Positions 1-9,100 are shown, counted from the stretch's first letter. The stretch: DNA of 11,033 bases from Colimorpha sp045591485 (GCA_045591485.1 JAZNSV010000182.1:1-11033), one strand, 5' to 3'. Notes: generated from the letters alone by a model not told the origin. Program-made: numbers and translations.

Positions 1-2
1 GG

Positions 3-401
3 TCGGCGCTGCTGCACGAGGTGCAGACGGCGCTGTGGCTGCGTATCGACAGCCTGAAGCCCGACGCCACGGTGCTGCAGGAGCGCCTGTGGGTGATATG
101 GCAGGTGCGCAGCGTGGCGTGGAACATGCGCCGCAGCCGCAGACGACACGGCTACGTGGCGCTGGACCCGTCGGCCGACGGCCTGGCGGCTCCTGACGAC
201 AGCGCCGCCGACGAGATGCTCGACCTGCTGGCCGAGTGCCTCGACGACGCCGAGCGCGAGATGCTCGCACTCATCAGGCAGGGCTTCTCCATGGCAGAGA
301 TAGCCGTGCGCCAGCACACGACGCTCGAAGCGGCGCGCTCGCGGCGGCGGCGGATGGTGGACAAGATGCGCCGCAGGGCGCAGGAACTCGATTTAATGTA
401 G
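3..401 (+). CDS. RNA polymerase sigma factor, sigma-70/ECF type (5'-truncated by window edge)
   Basis: The reading frame is open from the first complete codon, so the true start lies left of the window; 132 residues are visible. Residues 1-46 look like the end of sigma region 2: HEVQTALW recalls the 'QEVFxxLW' core helix, and WVIWQVRSVAW followed by RRSRRR recalls the 'WLxxIARN...RRRRR' stretch that contacts the -10 element. An acidic linker (about 58-71) leads to a region-4 helix-turn-helix at about 72-127, with LDDAEREMLALIRQGFSMAEIA and a recognition helix rich in arginine. The protein would direct core RNA polymerase to a specific promoter set in the cytoplasm. It leads a compact gene cluster, with a 24-base gap to the next gene. 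Composition is about 68-70% GC, well above the rest of the window. The family call is fairly secure, but the regulon and subgroup are unknown because the N-terminus is missing. Confidence 0.8.
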   Translation, partial: SALLHEVQTALWLRIDSLKPDATVLQERLWVIWQVRSVAWNMRRSRRRHGYVALDPSADGLAAPDDSAADEMLDLLAECLDDAEREMLALIRQGFSMAEIAVRQHTTLEAARSRRRRMVDKMRRRAQELDLM

Positions 402-410
402 AAACAAGGA

Positions 411-416
411 AAGGAG
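411..416 (+). promoter_or_regulatory. Shine-Dalgarno-like ribosome binding site for the gene at 426
   Basis: AAGGAG lies 9 bases before the ATG at 426, inside a purine-rich leader that follows the sigma factor stop codon. Bacteroidota genes usually lack such motifs, and the two large downstream genes in this window have none, so it is notable here and supports the start at 426. Confidence 0.5.
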
Positions 417-425
417 AACCGGACC

Positions 426-728
426 ATGGAAAAGAAACGGACAACAGACATCGAGCAGATGCTCGAACAGGCGGCGGTGCGCGGCGGCATGCGGCGGCTG
501 GCCGGCGACCTCGAAGCCGACGGCAGGCGCTGGCTGGCGGCGCGGCGGCGGCGGAAGACGCTCACGCTGACGGCGGCTCACACCGTCACGCTGGCGTTTA
601 TGCTCGTGGCCGTGCAGGCCACCGTGCAACGCGCCGAGGCACCGGTGGAATACAACAAGGTGACGGTCGGTGCCGGTGCCGATCAGGCTCAAGCGCTGGC
701 ATGCGCAAAAGAAATCTTCAGCGCATGA
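426..728 (+). CDS. Small single-pass membrane protein, possible anti-sigma-like partner of the sigma factor
   Basis: The protein has 100 residues. Residues 1-45 are charged and likely cytoplasmic, including an Arg/Lys cluster at 40-44 (RRRRK) that would hold this side in by the positive-inside rule. One hydrophobic segment spans about 46-64, and a short tail of about 35 residues would face the periplasm. The topology and the place directly after a sigma factor resemble short transmembrane anti-sigma factors. However, I see no zinc-binding HxxxCxxC motif of the ZAS type and no recognisable FecR or RskA domain. The start is backed by AAGGAG 9 bases upstream. The stop overlaps the next start (ATGA at 725-728), which implies translational coupling. 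The gene shares the high GC of the sigma factor gene. The role as regulator is inferred from position only. Confidence 0.65.
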   Translation: MEKKRTTDIEQMLEQAAVRGGMRRLAGDLEADGRRWLAARRRRKTLTLTAAHTVTLAFMLVAVQATVQRAEAPVEYNKVTVGAGADQAQALACAKEIFSA

Positions 729-1237
729 GACGGTGGCTGAACACAGTGTTGGTTGTGGCCGTTGTGGCCGAAGCCGCCGTGGCGCTGTGGCTGTGGCAGG
801 CGCAGCGTCGTGCCGAGCGCAGCGAGCTGCATCCGCTCTTTCTGCGCTACGAGCACTGCCCCGACGTGGCCGCGGGCTTCGTCAAAAATCTCCGCATCGC
901 CGACACCGTCACCATCGACGCCGTAACACTCCAGGCCAAGGACACCGCAACATGGTTCCAGTTGCTGGAAAACATGAAACTGCCACATGCAACAATGAAA
1001 GAAATCAGAGAAAAATACATAGAGGGGAAAAACAACCTGCACTTTTACAGAATGCCCAAGAAAACGGCAACCTACACCCAAACAGAGACAATCGACAGGA
1101 AAGATTTTGTGGTCCTTGACCCGAAAGAGCTGTCCATTTGTGTATATGACGTAGAAAACGATATACAAGAAGATATCTTGCTCGAAAAACAATTCGAAAA
1201 AATCAGCTCAACAAATCAAAAAAATATAAGCAAATGA
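725..1237 (+). CDS. Hypothetical membrane-anchored protein with extracytoplasmic domain
   Basis: From the ATG at 725 the product is 170 residues. An in-frame ATG at 701 would add eight residues (MRKRNLQR); I prefer 725 because it forms the ATGA overlap with the previous gene. Residues 1-4 are basic, and a hydrophobic segment at about 5-24 with an unusual Glu at 16 acts as an uncleaved anchor. The remaining 140 or so residues are soluble and probably periplasmic. The middle has an alternating hydrophobic pattern suggesting beta strands (IADTVTIDAVTLQAK), followed by a Lys/Glu-rich helical part. I do not recognise the family. The 3' end overlaps the next gene by four bases. Base composition changes inside the gene, from about 70% GC near 781-840 to about 30% GC near 1141-1200. 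Its place in the sigma-led cluster suggests envelope sensing or partner binding, which is inference. Confidence 0.7.
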   Translation: MRRWLNTVLVVAVVAEAAVALWLWQAQRRAERSELHPLFLRYEHCPDVAAGFVKNLRIADTVTIDAVTLQAKDTATWFQLLENMKLPHATMKEIREKYIEGKNNLHFYRMPKKTATYTQTETIDRKDFVVLDPKELSICVYDVENDIQEDILLEKQFEKISSTNQKNISK

Positions 1238-1623
1238 AGATCAACTACAAAGCAGTGGCGCTGTGCGCCATGTTGGGTATGCTTTCCGTAAGCTGCCAGA
1301 AAGAAGAAATTGAGCCCTTGACCGTATCGTCGCCAGCCGTTATGACATATCGTGTCGACGATATGGTGCATTCAATGCAGGCAACAGACGAGGACCTGGA
1401 TGAATTCCTTGACAGAATGTTTTCGCTTGCCGAACAAGGACACCGCGTGTCAATCTATAACGGTGGATATTCGCAGGTATCTTCAAAGGAAAGAGTCGTA
1501 TACACCACAAGCAGTATCGATGATGCAAAAGCATGGTCGAAAAAGATGCTCAACGACAATTATGTCGTGACCATTGAATACGATGAAGACAAAGGCATCT
1601 ACACCTGCATAGCGACGAAATAA
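1234..1623 (+). CDS. Small lipoprotein with surface-export-like signal, unknown function
   Basis: The protein has 129 residues. A lipoprotein signal is seen: MKINYK, a hydrophobic core, and LSVSC with Cys21 as the lipidation site. Ser at -3 makes the lipobox loose, but this is tolerated in Bacteroidota. The mature protein begins CQKEEIE, which resembles the lipoprotein export signal described for Bacteroidota (QKDDE in Capnocytophaga) and so suggests outer-surface exposure. The mature part appears to hold two similar helix-strand units. The first is around FLDRMFSLAEQGHRVSIYN and the second around AWSKKMLNDNYVVTIEYD, ending in a strand with YTCIA, so an internal duplication is possible. I cannot assign a family. 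The start overlaps the previous stop (ATGA), making this the last of three coupled genes after the sigma factor. It is followed by a GC-rich inverted repeat. Confidence 0.75.
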   Translation: MKINYKAVALCAMLGMLSVSCQKEEIEPLTVSSPAVMTYRVDDMVHSMQATDEDLDEFLDRMFSLAEQGHRVSIYNGGYSQVSSKERVVYTTSSIDDAKAWSKKMLNDNYVVTIEYDEDKGIYTCIATK

Positions 1624-1646
1624 GCGTCACCAAGCGGCAGCGCCGG

Positions 1647-1684
1647 GGCGGGGCGGCCAAGGCAAAAGCGCGCGCCGCCCTGCC
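1647..1684 (+). repeat. GC-rich inverted repeat, possible terminator of the sigma-led unit
   Basis: GGCGGGGCGGC (1647-1657) pairs with GCCGCCCTGCC (1674-1684) as an 11-bp stem with one G-T wobble and a 16-base loop. It starts 24 bases after the last stop codon of the upstream unit, which is where a terminator would lie. No T-rich tract follows on the + strand, so it does not fit a classical intrinsic terminator. It could also be a mRNA 3'-end stabilising hairpin. Confidence 0.4.
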
Positions 1685-1718
1685 AGCGCCGCCGCCCGTT
1701 CCTCACATTGGCCTCTCG

Positions 1719-1737
1719 CCCCCCCCCCCAAAAAAAA
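1719..1737. repeat. Homopolymer tract C11 followed by A8
   Basis: Eleven C residues (1719-1729) are directly followed by eight A residues (1730-1737). The tract lies in the non-coding gap, ending 90 bases before the ATG at 1828. Long homopolymers in upstream regions are prone to slipped-strand length change and can alter promoter spacing. No promoter was identified here, so a regulatory role is speculative. The exact length is also open to sequencing error. Confidence 0.7.
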
Positions 1738-1827
1738 CACATTATCCGTATCAACGCGAGAAAGCCTCGATGAAACGCAATCCACAGTCGTTCGGATTTT
1801 TGCCGCCAAACATTAAACAAAGACAAT

Positions 1828-3168
1828 ATGAAACGCATCATCCATCTGCTTTTTGCCACCGGCCTTCTCCTGACCTGCAGCGCCGCACTGGGACAGACCG
1901 AACCGGCATTCCCAAGTCCGGCATTCCATTGGAAATGCCAGTCTTCCGACTCGCTGTTGAATTTCCATCCGGCGACGGTGGCGCCGCTCCATTTCGACAG
2001 CGTCCCTTATGCCGAAGACTACACCATCGTCGTGGTCTACAAGCCCATCGTGGACACCGAGGCCATGGTGTGGCGGCTTGTCTTCGCCGACAGCGTTGTC
2101 CGCGGACTGACCACAGAGCGTATCCTCTCCGACAGCACCGCCATCCGCTATGCCGGACAGTCCGACGGCAAGCCGGCCATACACACCTTGCGTCAGTCGG
2201 CACCAGACCTCGCGGATGCCGACGCCAGCCTTACCGTCGGCGACGGAAACATCAAGGTTTCCGAAGTGCTGTATTTCAATCATCGTCTCGGCAACGCCGA
2301 CCTGCGCCGTGTGCAGTCTGTCTTGGCCATCCGCTACGGCATCACCCTCGGCCCCGTTGACTATATCGTTGCCGGCGGCAGCCGTGTGTGGCAGCATCGT
2401 ATCGACAGCGCCATATTCCACCACCGCATCACTGGTATCGGCAGCGATACGGCATGCCGTCTACACCAGATGTGCAGCCGTTCCGAAATGGACGGCAACG
2501 TCCTCACCGTCTCTGCCGACACCCTTCCGCTGGGCGCATTCATCCTTGTCGGCGACAACGACGCTCCGATGCTGTTCGTACACGATGGCGGCGATATCGA
2601 AACGCTCGCCCGCCGATGGCGCATACAGGCCTCTGGTGCGGACGATGTCGAGTTTTCTCTTGCATTCGACACGAGGAATATCCCCCTCCCAACCGACAGC
2701 CTCGTGCTGCTGCTCGACGGCGGTATCGTCCTTCCGTCGGCAACAACTGCAGGCGAAGTGCGTTTCAACAATCTGTGGCTGCCGTCCGACACCTGCACAT
2801 TCACTCTCGCTCGCGGCGCCCTCTTGTGGCAGCTGGCACAATCCACCACAATGGGCGCCCACGGTCATGGCGGCAATGGTGATGACACTGTCACCAAATC
2901 CGGCAACACTCACACATTAACACATTCAAACATTCAGACATTTTCGGTTTACCCCAATCCCACCACGGGCCGCTTCAGCATCGAGGTGTCGGGCGCCCGA
3001 CAGGTACAGGTAACCATATACAGTGTTCAGGGCAAGATTGTGGAGACCTTCTTCGACTGCGACCGCGACCTCTATTGTTTCGACGGCGCCCTGCCGTCGG
3101 GCAATGTCTACTATGCCACCATCACCACCGAAAGCGGAAGCCAGACAATGAAACTTGTCGTAAAATAA
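1828..3168 (+). CDS. T9SS type A sorting domain-containing secreted protein with LamG-like domain
   Basis: The protein has 446 residues. An N-terminal Sec signal peptide (MKRIIHLLFATGLLL...) probably ends near ALG-Q at 21-23. The stretch at about 144-175 (SEVLYFNHRLGNADLRRVQSVLAIRYGITLG region) is typical of concanavalin A/LamG-like domains in Bacteroidota secreted proteins, whose usual form is 'AEILxYNRxLxxxExxxVxSYLALKYGITL'. The following part fits the segment usually found after it: VAGGSRVWQHR, then ITGIGSDTACRLHQMCSRS, then ARRWRIQ (about 178-275). After a Gly/His/Thr linker (about 350-370), residues 372-446 form a type A T9SS sorting domain: FSVYPNPTTGRFSIEV, VTIYSVQGKIV, LPSGNVYYATI and a C-terminal MKLVVK. 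The protein should cross the inner membrane by Sec, then the outer membrane by T9SS, and be attached to the surface or released. Ligand or activity is unknown. Only 12 bases separate it from the giant gene, so cotranscription is likely. Confidence 0.88.
   Translation: MKRIIHLLFATGLLLTCSAALGQTEPAFPSPAFHWKCQSSDSLLNFHPATVAPLHFDSVPYAEDYTIVVVYKPIVDTEAMVWRLVFADSVVRGLTTERILSDSTAIRYAGQSDGKPAIHTLRQSAPDLADADASLTVGDGNIKVSEVLYFNHRLGNADLRRVQSVLAIRYGITLGPVDYIVAGGSRVWQHRIDSAIFHHRITGIGSDTACRLHQMCSRSEMDGNVLTVSADTLPLGAFILVGDNDAPMLFVHDGGDIETLARRWRIQASGADDVEFSLAFDTRNIPLPTDSLVLLLDGGIVLPSATTAGEVRFNNLWLPSDTCTFTLARGALLWQLAQSTTMGAHGHGGNGDDTVTKSGNTHTLTHSNIQTFSVYPNPTTGRFSIEVSGARQVQVTIYSVQGKIVETFFDCDRDLYCFDGALPSGNVYYATITTESGSQTMKLVVK
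2941..3165 (+). other. T9SS type A C-terminal sorting domain (coding segment)
   Basis: Residues 372-446 of the protein at 1828 show the YPNPTTG entry motif, a strand with hydrophobic alternation (QVQVTIYSVQGKIV), the 'LPSGxYY' motif and a basic C-terminal strand ending VVK. This is the usual length of about 75 residues and sits at the extreme C-terminus as required for T9SS recognition. Confidence 0.88.
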
Positions 3169-3180
3169 AAAAACAATGCT

Positions 3181-6100
3181 ATGAAGTCGTTTTACAGATA
3201 CTTATGTCTTTTTGCGGCAGTCGTACTGCTGTCGTGCTCACAAGCCTGCCAGCGGCAGGAAGAAAAACCCCGGGTACAGAAAAGTGCGGCCCTGCGTGAT
3301 GCGAACCCTGCGGATGTCGCCGACACGGACTCCGCACAGGCTTCGGCTCTGCCGTTCCGAGACCAGGCGAGATTCCGCCAGCCCGACAAAAGTGTGAAAT
3401 CAAAGAGAGGCCATGCCCTTTGGATCGAGACGGAAGGCCTGAGCCTCGCCGCAACCGACACGGCTGTCGTCCGAAGCGAGACGTATAGCGTGACGTCGTT
3501 GTATGACGACGAGTTGCCGCCGCTGCCGCAAGGCATGACGAACATGACTGCCTGTGCAGCAGGCTACCGCCTGTTGCCAGGGGGCGAGCACTTCTACCCC
3601 TATGCCAAATTGAGCATAAAGTACGACCCGTCGCGTTTGCCGTTCGGCTACACTGCAGAGGATATATACACCTCCTACTACGACACCGTTTCAGCAATGT
3701 GGGTACGCCTGGAACGTGTGGCCATCGACACCGTGGAGCACGAGATTGTCTCGCTGACGTCACACTTCACCGACTTCATCAACGAATTGCTCAAAGCCCC
3801 GGAGATGCCCGAGACCCAGGCTTTCGTGCCTACCAGTATAAGTGGGCTGGAAGCAGCAAATCCGATGGCCGGATACACGACAGTCGCTCCGCCCGAGGCC
3901 AATAATATGGGCACAGCCAATATCACGTACCCGATTCATGTTCCGGCTGGCCGTCAGGGTGTAGAGCCTCATCCGCAACTTGTCTACAACAGCAATGGCG
4001 GCAACAGCGTGTGCGGTGTCGGTTGGGATTTGCCGGTGCAATGTATCAGCGTAGAAACCCGCTGGGGTGTACCGCGGTATGACAGCATTAAAGAAACCGA
4101 AACATATTTGCTCAATGGAGAGCAGCTGCTGACACAGTATGACCAAAAGCCTGCATTCGCCCGCCCCTATGACAACCGCACGAATGGCGATGTCCGCTTT
4201 TATCCGCGCGTCGAGGGAGCTTTTGACAGTATTATAAGGCACGGAACAAGACCGGAGAATTATTGGTGGGAGGTCTTTGACCGCAACGGCATGCAATACA
4301 TCTACGGAGACAACAACGAATCACGCTTACGCTCCCAGAGGGCCATGGGTGTCGCTAAATGGTATATCTCAAAGATAATAGACAGGAACGGGAATACAAT
4401 TCAATACAAGTACTTTACATACCGTCGCAAGGAAGGCGGCCGCAATTCCGGAATCCGTGTCTATCTCGACCGCATATTGTACACATTGCCCAACGGAGGC
4501 AGTGTCGACTCTTCGTGGTATGGGTATTGCGTGTCTTTCTATTACGGCAGCGGACGACCGGATCCTGTGATCACAGGAAATTACGGAGTAAAAGAAAATA
4601 CCTGTCTGCTGCTCGATTCTGTCAAAACATGGTATGTGCGGCAGACCAGGTGCAACGGATTGACCATCGACAGTATTCTTGCACATACACAGAACACATA
4701 CATTTCGGGATTGTATAAGGATTTTCGGTCTGGGATGATCAGTGAAACAGAACTATACTTGCAGGCAGGAGACGCTCTCGGCATTCCATCGTGGCTACAA
4801 CAAACCGACTCAAGCCTCATTCGCGGTTACAGATTTTTGTATTCCACTTCGCTGACAGGAAAATCACGACTCGACGCAGCTGTCGAAATGAGTCCGTCGG
4901 AATGGACCCATTACGCCGAAAATGTCTCCACTTCCAACTTCAACGCCCCTCAATGTACGCTTAAATATCACCGTTTCAACTATCAGGATTCGGTCGATAC
5001 TGTATTTGGCAAACACACTACGCTCGCCACGGAAATCGCAGGGGCCAATAATATTTTCTCGCATGTATATGCCAGTCCGCTCGGCAGCAGCCGAAACTGG
5101 AACACCGGAGCAAATGTAGGTGTGGGTCTCGGATTGGGCTATGATACTTGGTTCCGCACACTGAATATTGAAGCCACAGCAAATATTACTCCGTATACCG
5201 TAAGCAAAGGTAAATCCACATTGATTGACATCAACGGCGACGGCTACCCCGACCTGCTGTACTCATCCGGGCTTTTCAATTCTACATGGAACTATCAATT
5301 GTTCGATCCGCAAAACAACCAGTACAACGCAAGACGAACCTACGACTTGCCGACAAGTGGATTCAGCCGTTCTTGGTCCAACGGCATCTCCGTTGGCCTC
5401 GGCATCAATGCCGGTATGGAATTCGATACATCATCTGCCGTTGCCACGGCTGGAGTCAATGTCGCAGGTCAGACAAATCGTACAGAATCACAAAACACAA
5501 TGTATTTCGCCGATGTCAATGCCGACGGCTTGCCCGATATAGTGAAAAACGGCACCGTCTGGTTCAATAATTCGCACGGCAACACTATATCTTTCGACGA
5601 ATCGTATCAATATAATCCTATTGCCGAGACCCCTTGCGAGACGGGCTATTATTCGCTCGAAGGCGCGTCTGCACTCGACGCTTCTGTTTTTGATACCGGC
5701 AATGCGTCCAGAACGTTTATATCAAGCATTAACGACCAGCCTTACGACAAGGACAGCCTTTATGTGATTTCCAATATCAAGTACGACACTTTGCCATCAA
5801 AAATCCACGACACCGTTCGTCGCAGCGCCGTCAGGGTGTGGATTGCGCCATTCCTCGGGACAGTCTCGATTTCGGGCTCGGCCGCTCTTGATGAAAGGTT
5901 CGATATTGCAAGAGCCAATACGGGTGGCGACGGTGTGCATGTCAGCATACAGCATAATGGAACAAAACTTGTCGGATACGACCTGGTAAACTCCACGCCA
6001 TGCAGTATGAATTGTCAGAACGTCCACGTCAACAAGGACGACAGGATATATTTCCGTGTGGAATCGCTTATGGACGATAAATATGATGTTGTCGAGTGGA

Positions 6101-9100
6101 ATCCTGTCATATCTTATGCAGAGGCTTCGCCCACGACCGTGGACTGTGAAGGAAGAAATATATACATCTTCGATGCATCAAGAGACTTCTTGCCATGGCA
6201 AGAGGAACGCTTTTATATGCCGAATCCCGGACGCGTCGACATTAATGCCGACTACACGTTCACATCAGCCATGAGCGACACGGTGTGGCTGCACATAATC
6301 TGCGCCGATTCGCTGGATTCTTCGGAATATTGGCACGATACCTGCACCATCGTCCCCTGGACGGCTCCGACAAATGCACATTTCTCTATTACCGACACAC
6401 ATATATACGACAAGGCCTCTATTCGGTTTGAAGCATATAGCCACAGCCGTGTCGATTGGACCAAGCTGCGGTGGTTCCCGCATATCATAAGCAAAAGCTT
6501 CGACAATCCCGCCATTCCGGCCTCGTCGACAGTCCTCGACGAAGATATGAACCAACAAACGGTTTATTCTATCGACTGCCATCCATCGCCTATTTTCCCG
6601 CAGGAGCACTACACGTTGCCGGATTACATGGATTTGGAAGTATTCAAGTCGTTGTATCGCGGGTGGGGTGTTTTCGCATATAACGACAGCACAATGCGCA
6701 CACCCATCATAGAAAGTCGCATTAAACTCGACACAAGGTACGATGAGCAGAATGTCGACAGCCTTGTTGACGATCCTTCAGCAATAATCGGAAATACAAA
6801 CACTGCAGTGGAGCCTTCTGCAATGCAGGCCGGAATCAACAATCATATACCGAATCCCGACAATACGGCTGTATCCAAAATGAATGTTGTGTTTGATTCT
6901 GAAAGCAAATCACGCATCTGGACAGCCTTCGCATATCGCTCGTTTATCTCTGCCGGCACAACCAGTATGCTCAATTGGCAAACAACCCGCACCATGTTGG
7001 CTCACGATGAACTTCTCCACCCGACAACCAATCACAGTATAGCCGAGTCGGGCATAACAAATGTCGGTCCGAACAAGGAATCTGTTCAAACAGGCTGGGG
7101 GGTGCATGCTTCCATCGGCGCAGGAATTCGTATCGACAGCGGCGATACCGTTTTTTCCAACCTCTCGCCAAGCGCCTGCTTCAACCTTTCGCACGGCAGC
7201 CACAGCCTGACCTCCGATTTCATGGATTTCAATGGCGATGGATTTCCGGATGTCATAGGCGAAAACGAAGTCCAATATTCACGGTCGACGGGTGGCCTGT
7301 CTAAATTTAAGGCAGGGTCGGTTCCAGGAAGCGAACGCGGCATCCAAAAGACCATATTCGATGCATACAGTCTGCAGGGTGGCGCCGCTTTCGCCGCATA
7401 TAACAGGATATTCAAAGAGTCAGCGTCGGTGAGTATCCATGAACGTGTACGCGGAACGAATATTAATTCCGATGCACCGGTCTGCGCCTTGTCCGACGAC
7501 AGTCTCGCCTTGTCGTGGATGGATGTCAACGGCGACGGTTTGCCGGATTTCGTAAACGGCACCAGCGTCGCCATCAACCTCGGCTACGACTATTACGATA
7601 TGGAAACATTGAATGGCAACCCTATGCCGCAAAACAAAAGTACCAATCGCCCTTTAAGAAACAGTGCAAGCTACTCATACTCTAAAAACACAATAAATCC
7701 AGACTTCGCCAACACCATTCATAACACTGTGAACCGGAGCTTCTCTGTCGGTCTTGGCGCCAATGAGTCGGACAATGCAAGCGTTGTCCTGTATGCAGAT
7801 ATCAACGGCGACGGTTTGGTCGACAAGATAATCGGCAACCAAAGTGTCTACTTCAATACGGGTTGGGGGTTCGACGGCATCCCGCATGCACTTGGATATG
7901 AGACCAAAAACCATAGCAAAAACCACAATGTCGACTTGAATGGAAACTTTACCTATGGCTGTCCTGTCACCACTTTTTCTGGTGTTACTGTCAAATTTCA
8001 ACTGTCTGCAGGCGTCGCCATCGGCAATTCCGCATCGACAACCGAGGCCACCCTTATGGATATGAATGCCGACGGTTTGCCTGATCTTGTGATGCGTACC
8101 GGTTTCAGCGGCGACAATATTGACGTCTATTACAACCAGATGTATTCTGTCGACAAATTGGTTTCCATAAATTCATTCTATGGAAACCGCATAGAAATCG
8201 GGTATGCACAAGCTGGTTATTCCCCGATGTCGCGCCAACGGCCCACCGTCATGGAAACGCTGTCCGTTTCGGATATAACAGGGGCATGCAACGATGTCCG
8301 GAAGTTCACCTTCAGCTATTCCGGCTATGTCCATTCTGTCAACGAACGCACACCCTATGGCTTCTCGAATGTAGTCGTCACCCAACTGATGGACAACAGC
8401 CCATACCGAATCACCAAGCAGCGCTACCGCACAGATATCTATAAAATGCGTGGCAAGAAAGAATGGGAGACGGTTGAGGACGCACAGGGCCATTTGTATG
8501 TGGAACATATATGGGAATATGAGTTGAAGCAGATTTCCGACGGTGAGATTGTCCCCATTGACATGCAGCACTGTTTCGATGCCACCTGGCCTGCTCTGAA
8601 TATCGCTCGCGTATGCTATTTTGACCCGTCAAACAATGACGTCATGATTGAAACAGCCGAGCAATACAATCACGATGGTTATGGACTTGTGAAACAATAC
8701 ATCAACCACAACAACATCCACACCACCGATGACGACCTGTTTTGCAGAGTCCAATACACGCGCTGCAATCGCAACCAATCGGCTTTGCCACAATACATAT
8801 ACGTCTTCGATGATTCAGACAATCTATTGCAATATCGCGAAGCCAGATATTACCCCAATGGTTTGCTTGAGAGCCTCATCCTGCACAACAACTCATCCGC
8901 GTCTGTCACCGATTATCGCTACGACCCTTATGGCAATGTCGTCCATGTGACACTGCCGGAGAATGATGGCGGGGAACGCCCGGGATACCGATATGATTAC
9001 GACAATCTGGTCCATCAGTTCCGCATTTCCGCAACTGATACGATATGGGGCGACGAGAGCCGCACCGACTATGACATACGATTGGGCGTTCCCTTGAGGG

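Larger units (their letters stand above)
1624..1827 (+). other. Intergenic region and leader of the two-gene T9SS/RHS unit
   Basis: This 204-base gap has no credible gene. Its first half is very GC-rich and holds the inverted repeat; then comes the C/A homopolymer; the last 30 bases are A-rich (CATTAAACAAAGACAAT before the ATG), as is usual before Bacteroidota start codons, with no Shine-Dalgarno motif. A promoter for the downstream unit is expected here. The only weak candidate is GATTTTTG at 1795-1802, compared with the Bacteroidota -7 consensus TAnnTTTG, and no TTTG lies at the -33 distance. Confidence 0.45.

Noticed and set aside
236..724. Extension of the 725-1237 frame upstream to position 236
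   Set aside because: The upstream part overlaps the sigma factor and the 426-728 gene and encodes Arg/His/Gly-rich sequence typical of a shifted frame in GC-rich DNA. The hydrophobic anchor and the ATGA overlap place the real start at 725 (or 701).
1795..1802. GATTTTTG as a Bacteroidota -7 promoter box
   Set aside because: It differs from TAnnTTTG at the first base and has no TTTG about 19-20 bases upstream; it is too weak to list as a promoter.
1770..1837. Ten-base direct repeat ATGAAACGCA at 1770-1779 and 1828-1837
   Set aside because: The first copy is out of frame with the gene, there are only two short copies, and a chance match is likely in this A-rich leader.
1770..2360. Overlapping forward open frame across the start of the T9SS protein gene
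   Set aside because: Its product is Arg/His/Pro-rich without domains and is a shadow of the well-supported frame at 1828-3168.
5227..8085. VCBS motif copies as DNA-level tandem repeats or a recombination array
   Set aside because: The copies are short, spaced unevenly by 0.24-1.7 kb and differ in codons; they are protein-level repeats of an old fold.
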